Assembly (NCBI GenBank): GCA_004352715.1
Contig: SCFE01000047.1
Span: 38,482-71,764, forward strand
DNA length: 33,283 nt
From: Hofstenia miamia
Taxonomy: Eukaryota; Xenacoelomorpha; Acoela
Direction of reading: 5' to 3'
A model generated the notes under the pieces. That model was not told where the DNA came from, ran no database searches, and saw only the letters and a list, made by a program, of their open reading frames with translations. The position numbers were made by a program, and so were the translations under genes. Shown here piece after piece: positions 28,939 to 33,283 of this stretch (within the stretch, counting starts at the first letter, position 1; the number at the start of each line of letters is the position of its first letter).

Positions 28939-29248
28939 TTACTTTAGAATTGCAATCGAAAACTAATTACAGGAGAAACATTGATTACACAATGTATATA
29001 GTTTTATAGAAACTATAACACAAAATAAACAAAGCACTGATGAATAACAAAAAGTATAAAATATTCTTTTACTTCAAACGGAACTTATCTCAGGCGTTGT
29101 CAATTACTCTAGTGCATTTATATTTAACAAACTATATAAAAATGAATTTACAAAAGTAATACAAACTTCACTAGCATTTCAAAACATTCTACAAAATTTC
29201 CCATATACGAATTCCATATATACATAACAAATATAATTTCTCAAAAAG

Positions 29249-29465
29249 TTAGGAAAGTCCAATTTCCTCTAACAAAGTTTTGGCCTCATGCTCTTCCTGC
29301 AACATATCTTGCTCAGCAATAGCCTTGACTACGTTCTTCTTACTTGTTTCTTGTATTTCACCACCTACAACAAGTTCATCCAACATGTAATACGCTTTCT
29401 CAAAATTAAAAATGATATCAAGTTCACAGACGCTCCCAAAGTATTTATCCAAAAGTTCAACATAC
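29249..29465 (-). CDS. AP1S: AP-1 sigma terminal exon
   Basis: The acceptor TTTATTTAG ends at 29466; the first base G completes Arg86, then [12 protein letters not shown] continues to the TAA stop at 29251-29249. I see no canonical AATAAA on the minus strand in the following 250 bases. Confidence 0.94.
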
Positions 29466-30562
29466 CTAAATAAAATCATAAGAGTAAAACTAACAAACTG
29501 TTAATTCTAAATGCTTTGGGAAGAAAAAAAACTTGCTATATTAAAGTTACCAAGAACATTACAAATAAGGATCACGATAACTTCTAAATTAATTCCACCT
29601 CGAATTACAATAACAATTTATGTTCAAAAATTTAATAGTAAATGAAAACTGTTATTTAAGATCTTAAGTTTCTCAACATCATAACTTTCAATCATTATAT
29701 TTATTGAGTAAAATTTTTCTCTAAAGATATGTCTAGTAATAAATAAACGAATTTTCGTTTAAAACCAAATTCATGTGTATTCCAAATGATTTAAGATAAG
29801 TGAGAAACCTTAAAATAATACATATTAAACATTGAGATAAGCTTCTTTTATAATAGCTAACTTTCACCACTGGAATGAAATTCATATAAACGTGTTTTTT
29901 TAAAGCCTATCTAAGCCAAAAAATTATTTGCACCATGATTCCGGACAGAATTCGTTTTAGATAAACAATATGCAGAACGGGTTCTTCATTTGAATAACTT
30001 CAATCAAATAGTTATTGAATGCGTACAAACAATCAAAATAGATATGATGCTTAAAGTCGAAAAATGAACAATATTTTTAGAACACGGCTAAACTGTCAAA
30101 AGCTACATTGTTTAAACATATAATTTGCCCTATTGGGCAAACCAATTACCCAAAATACAGAAAATGTTGTTTGCAGAAAAGGCTTTCCCAAGTTGCGATT
30201 TTCAAATTTTCACGTTTTGAAAATTAAAGCGAATGAAAAATAAGTAATAAATGTTAATTTTCAAGAAGCAATTGCCCTCGAAGTTTACTACTAAAGAAAA
30301 CTTACCTGTGAATAAGTTCGAGTACAATCAATTCGTTATCGTCGTCCTCAATAGCACAACAAAAATATAAGCTCGCATAGCGTTTATAAACAATTTTGAA
30401 TTCCTTCCATTCCAAAAAACTACACATTTTCGGTCTTCGAGCTAAGATAGTAGCAATTAATTCACGCATAGTTTTCTTTTTTTGTTTTTCAGAGTAAGCT
30501 TCATACCACTGCTGGAGGCGAACTTTCCCTTGACGGCTGAAAAGTAGCATGAACTTAATCAT
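29249..30562 (-). CDS. AP1S: AP-1 clathrin adaptor sigma subunit, two coding exons
   Basis: Small subunit of the heterotetrameric AP-1 adaptor, which links clathrin to cargo at the trans-Golgi network and endosomes; the sigma chain helps bind dileucine sorting signals. Coding exons 30562-30306 and 29465-29249 join through AG|G (Arg86), giving 157 aa, the family length. Recognisable blocks are [10 protein letters not shown] at the N-terminus, [10 protein letters not shown], the hallmark [15 protein letters not shown], then [21 protein letters not shown] and the EEIGLS tail. The QETSKKN block and the ending are closest to AP1S2 among vertebrate paralogues; invertebrates usually have one gene. 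The start ATG is the first in the spliced message. The gene looks intact. Confidence 0.96.
29466..30305 (-). other. AP1S: AP-1 sigma intron, 840 bp
   Basis: AT-rich GT-AG intron of phase 2 with no recognised repeat or nested gene. Confidence 0.85.
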
Positions 30563-30567
30563 GCTAT
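30306..30567 (-). CDS. AP1S: AP-1 sigma first coding exon
   Basis: On the minus strand the acceptor TTATTTTTAG ends at 30568; the exon opens with five untranslated bases (ATAGC) and then ATG at 30562-30560. It encodes residues 1-85 plus two bases of Arg86. Donor CAG|GTAAG begins at 30305. Confidence 0.94.
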
Positions 30568-30656
30568 CTAAAAATAATTAAACTTATTTCATAGGAATAG
30601 TTGTTTGAAATCTCATTACAATGCTATAAATAAATGCCATCACTCGACAGTCTTAC

Positions 30657-30725
30657 CACAAGTACTACAAACGAATGACTTGCCCGAGAAAGCTACTGAG
30701 AACTAGCGCGGTTGAAAAACCAAAA
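30657..30725 (-). promoter_or_regulatory. AP1S: Probable 5'-UTR exon and start region of the AP-1 sigma gene
   Basis: A consensus donor (TTGTG|GTAAGA, intron from 30656) sits 89 bp upstream of the coding-exon acceptor, so a short first intron 30656-30568 is likely. The exon has no ATG on the minus strand, so translation starts in the next exon. A locally GC-richer patch (CCGCGCTAG) at about 30700 suits a promoter or start site. The 5' boundary is a guess. Confidence 0.55.
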
Positions 30726-31001
30726 TGCAATCGTATTATATTCATAAAAAACAAATATAGATGTTTAGTTTTTAAATGTAAAATCAGTTGTTCTTTCAAA
30801 TCGAAGACCAATTAGGCAAGCTCAAACATTACAAGGTCCACAAACTGGTATGACTCTTATGCGTTATAAAATGAAGATGTTTTACTGTATGGAGAATAAA
30901 GTAAACAATGTATTAGTTTATCTTCTTATTTCTTATTTTCATTTTATTTTTAAATAAAGTCAGAGTTTGATATATTTGCATTTTACATTGAAGGCAGTAA
31001 T

Positions 31002-32086
31002 GTGAAATTCCAATGGTCCTGTGGGCATAAAGGGCGACACCCCCAGCTTTCCGCTGTAGCCGGTGATGGCGAAGTATTGGCAGGTAATTAGGGAGGGAGT
31101 AGTTTGAGCATCATCTTCATTGTCAAATCAGGTTTCACTAATGGCTACAAAGGAAGGAAATTCTTCAATAGCAAACATTCTTAGTTCATCAATTTTGTTT
31201 CTCAATGATCTTGCATTGAGACACATAACTGAAGGAAGAATTTCTGCAGAGCTATAGGATAGTCACGATGGATGGCTGGGCAAACTTTCTTGAACTTGAT
31301 CGATTCTGATTCGGAATCTTTTGTCTGGGGTGGCTGCTCTCGCATGTCTCAGAGTCGTGCAGAGGCGAAAGTCGTCTTCATGCTCTGACTTGGTCAAATC
31401 CTCATGGATATACAACTCCGTGGAATTTACTACTTTCTCTGTTTTGGCGAGGTCATTTCATAGGTTTCACAGGTTACTAGAAGCAGCTGTTTATTTTTGG
31501 GGTTTCTGATCTGAATAGCCCTACATTTCTTCTTCTCAGCAATTTCAGATATTTCAGTTATCTGCTTATCATCCGGGTATGAATCGTCTGGAACTGTCCC
31601 TGAAATAATGATGTTCTTTTTCTTCTTTTCTTGCCTGGTTAATTCTTCTTTCACTGAGCTAACGACTGCTGAATAAGACACACCACCATTGGTATCAGTT
31701 CTTTCTATTGATGCACCACCGTTTATCTTCCAGTTCTGGTAAGTGTCTTCAAGCTCAATTAACTTTTCCTTTAGTATAGAGATTTCTATCGAAGCGAAGT
31801 AACCACAAGTAAAATTTTGTTTCAAGAAATTCTTGTTGATTTTCGTAGAAAGCCAAATACTGGTCAACGCCGGCCAAAATTCATTGGAGCATTCGACCAA
31901 GTGTGTAGATCCATCTCCAGAGTCGTCTGTTGACACTGATCGTTTATCTAATTAAATTGTATAATAAACACGCAAATCTTTCCTTTGCTTCGGATTGTCT
32001 GAAAACCTAATTAACTCTATAATAAACAATTGGATGCATTAAATGTTAATTTGAATAGCTTTATATTTTAAATTGATTGCGTTATG
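31002..32086 (-). mobile_element. 5' part of a decayed LINE between direct repeats
   Basis: Holds a LINE ORF1 with a frameshift and the start of ORF2 (endonuclease). The ORF2 part reads CLNARSLRNKIDELRMF and then ISET followed by a stop where Trp is usual (31240-31110). GGVALYAH appears after a further frame change (about 31050). The rest of ORF2 is absent. Exact 21-bp direct repeats beginning TTTTACATTG lie at 30981-31001 and 32087-32107, which suggests a target duplication. Confidence 0.7.
31263..31936 (-). pseudogene. LINE ORF1 with a frameshift
   Basis: 31936-31430 is open for 168 codons from Met. It contains a predicted helical stretch (SILKEKLIELEDTYQNW) and RQEKKKKNIIISG, the start of the RNA-binding domain in L1/CR1-type ORF1 proteins. 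After a frame change near 31440 the protein goes on as ELYIHEDLTKSEHEDDFRL and RIRIDQVQE, ending at a TGA at 31265-31263. The ELYIHEDLT-x-x-E block is the usual C-terminal ORF1 motif. Non-functional as it stands. Confidence 0.65.
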
Positions 32087-32107
32087 TTTTACATTGAAGG
32101 CAGTAAT

Positions 32108-32804
32108 TTGAATGCGGGAGTTTATAAATTGAACGGTAAAAGGTGTCAAATAATAATAAGATTATTTCATCTTCGAAAAAAAGTCACAATGTTTCAGAAA
32201 TATTGTGATCAAATAAATAATTCTACGTCAAATGTGCAAAGAGGGTTTTAGTAAATTTGCAAAAGCTTGGGTAACCTATTTAATGTACCATAATTTGCAT
32301 ATTAATCATCGTATTGCAAAATGTTAGTGCTAAAATATCCCTGAAATATCAAAGTATCTCCACACTAAAATTTGGTGTCTATCGGATTTACCCGTTTCGA
32401 GATTTTCGGAATAAGTGCTTCGAAAAAGCCCAAAAAATAGGGCGAAAAGCGAACTTGTACAATAGCGACACGCGGAATAAATAAACACTAATTTAGGGAG
32501 AAAAACGATAGGAAATACAATAAAAGACTCAAAAAGTTTAAAATATAATCTATATAGACCGATAACTTGTCATAATTCAGTATATTTGCAGTACGCGGTA
32601 ACACGCGATAGCATGCGGTATATATTTAAGCAATATAGCATATTAAGCAAATCTATAAACTTTTGATTTAAATCAAGTCTTTATCTTAAGTGAAATATCT
32701 TCATTAATAACAATTGTACCTTTTTGCTCTTTTACAAGCAAAATACATATGAATTCATTCAACTGATCACAATTGTTATTACACAGATTAATTAGATTTC
32801 AGCT
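32108..32804. other. Non-coding leader region before the last ORF
   Basis: AT-rich. The part 32350-32400 (CACTAAAATTTGGTGTCTATCGG) resembles wording common in retroelement untranslated regions. It may be the 5' UTR of the element that starts coding at 32805. Confidence 0.35.
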
Positions 32805-33283
32805 ATGCCCCCAATTTCGCTGTCCGACCTCAAAAATTTGAGCGATGCCCAGTTTGCCTCCGCTGTTGGTGGTCTGAAAAAAGACGCCATCATTTCGTTG
32901 TTACGCCAAGCGGTCTCTGCTCTCTCTACCTCGACTCCGTCCACCAATGATGGCCCTGGCGTCATATCATCCTTATCTGACTCCCTAACAAAGCTTTCCT
33001 CTGATGTTTCCTCTCTGCAATCCCAAATGTTCTCCTACAGTGCTGCTGCCTCGCGTTCTGTCTCATCTCTCTCCAATAATCCTGCTCCGAGTTTCACACC
33101 CGTGCTTGCTCCTCCTTCTGCTCTACCGCATCCTCCCAAGCAGTCTATCCCTTCATCAACTAACCGTAATCGTCCTCGTCCAGTTTTTGGTTCTAGTGCT
33201 TCCTGCCGTCTCCCTGCTGTTCCTATTAGTTCACTTCCGCCGCCTCCCCGCAAAGCTCATATCTATGTTGGCCGTTTTGCTGC
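32805..33283 (+). CDS. N-terminal part of a retroelement ORF1 (gag-like), cut by window end
   Basis: ATG at 32805 and no stop to the last base (159 codons). It opens MPPISLSDLKNLSDAQFAS, has a Ser/Pro-rich middle with SYSAAASRS, and ends in AHIYVGRFAA, like the start of the RRM-type domain in CR1/jockey-class ORF1 proteins. GC content jumps well above the surroundings, the frame is clean and Pro/Ser-rich, so the element is probably young. A host gene with a similar domain cannot be excluded. Confidence 0.6.
   Translation, partial: MPPISLSDLKNLSDAQFASAVGGLKKDAIISLLRQAVSALSTSTPSTNDGPGVISSLSDSLTKLSSDVSSLQSQMFSYSAAASRSVSSLSNNPAPSFTPVLAPPSALPHPPKQSIPSSTNRNRPRPVFGSSASCRLPAVPISSLPPPPRKAHIYVGRFA

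Noticed and set aside
33035-33253. 72-codon minus-strand Gly/Arg/Glu-rich frame
   Set aside because: Shadow of the plus-strand ORF1 that starts at 32805, created by its GC-rich codons.
1-33283. CRISPR arrays, bacterial operons, rRNA genes
   Set aside because: None seen; spliced genes and eukaryotic transposons make prokaryotic systems very unlikely.

Overview
The window is AT-rich animal nuclear DNA. It has spliced genes with GT-AG introns of up to 9.8 kb, many (TA)n tracts, assembly gaps and a dense load of transposable elements. The two host genes I can identify are animal-type. One is a GT29 sialyltransferase of the ST6GalNAc type, a family known mainly from deuterostomes, so an invertebrate deuterostome is plausible; I cannot name the species. 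The other is the AP-1 adaptor sigma subunit.

Layout. 1-3.7 kb: broken minus-strand coding-like segments (1126-1640), a copy of a 377-bp hAT-like MITE (522-1038), a Harbinger-like MITE (2011-2314) and a retroelement 3' tail (about 2790-3000). 3.75-21.9 kb: the sialyltransferase gene on the plus strand. Its four recognised coding exons (3756-4002, 8512-8807, 11667-11859, 21686-21914) join in phase into a 321-residue type II membrane protein with sialyl motifs L, S, III and VS. Its introns hold a 1.8-kb hAT-like element (6634-8438), copies of the 377-bp MITE, a LINE 3' end (11895-12165), a TIR-bounded element carrying a P-type transposase C-terminus (13254-14061), a second GGCTCG-rich hAT-like family (15469-15970), and Penelope-like fragments with a hammerhead ribozyme motif (18793-19338).

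22-29 kb: mostly non-coding, with a LINE C-terminal remnant (23469-23609), a Tigger/pogo-like MITE (25612-26017), a possible Ty3/gypsy scrap, a second hammerhead motif (27655-27703) and one copy of a 260-bp dispersed repeat. 29.2-30.7 kb: the AP-1 sigma gene on the minus strand, with two coding exons (157 aa) and a likely 5'-UTR exon. 31-32.1 kb: the 5' part of a decayed LINE on the minus strand, between 21-bp direct repeats. 32.8 kb to the end: the N-terminal part of another retroelement ORF1 on the plus strand, cut by the window edge.

The two host genes both belong to the Golgi/trans-Golgi system: one glycosylates there and the other sorts cargo there. There is no sign that they are co-regulated. 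The most notable signals are the two hammerhead motifs (both minus strand, both with a loopless palindromic stem III), the hAT-like families sharing CGAGCC subterminal repeats, and several places where these repeats broke the assembly: exact duplications beside N runs, and one insertion collapsed to a single N.
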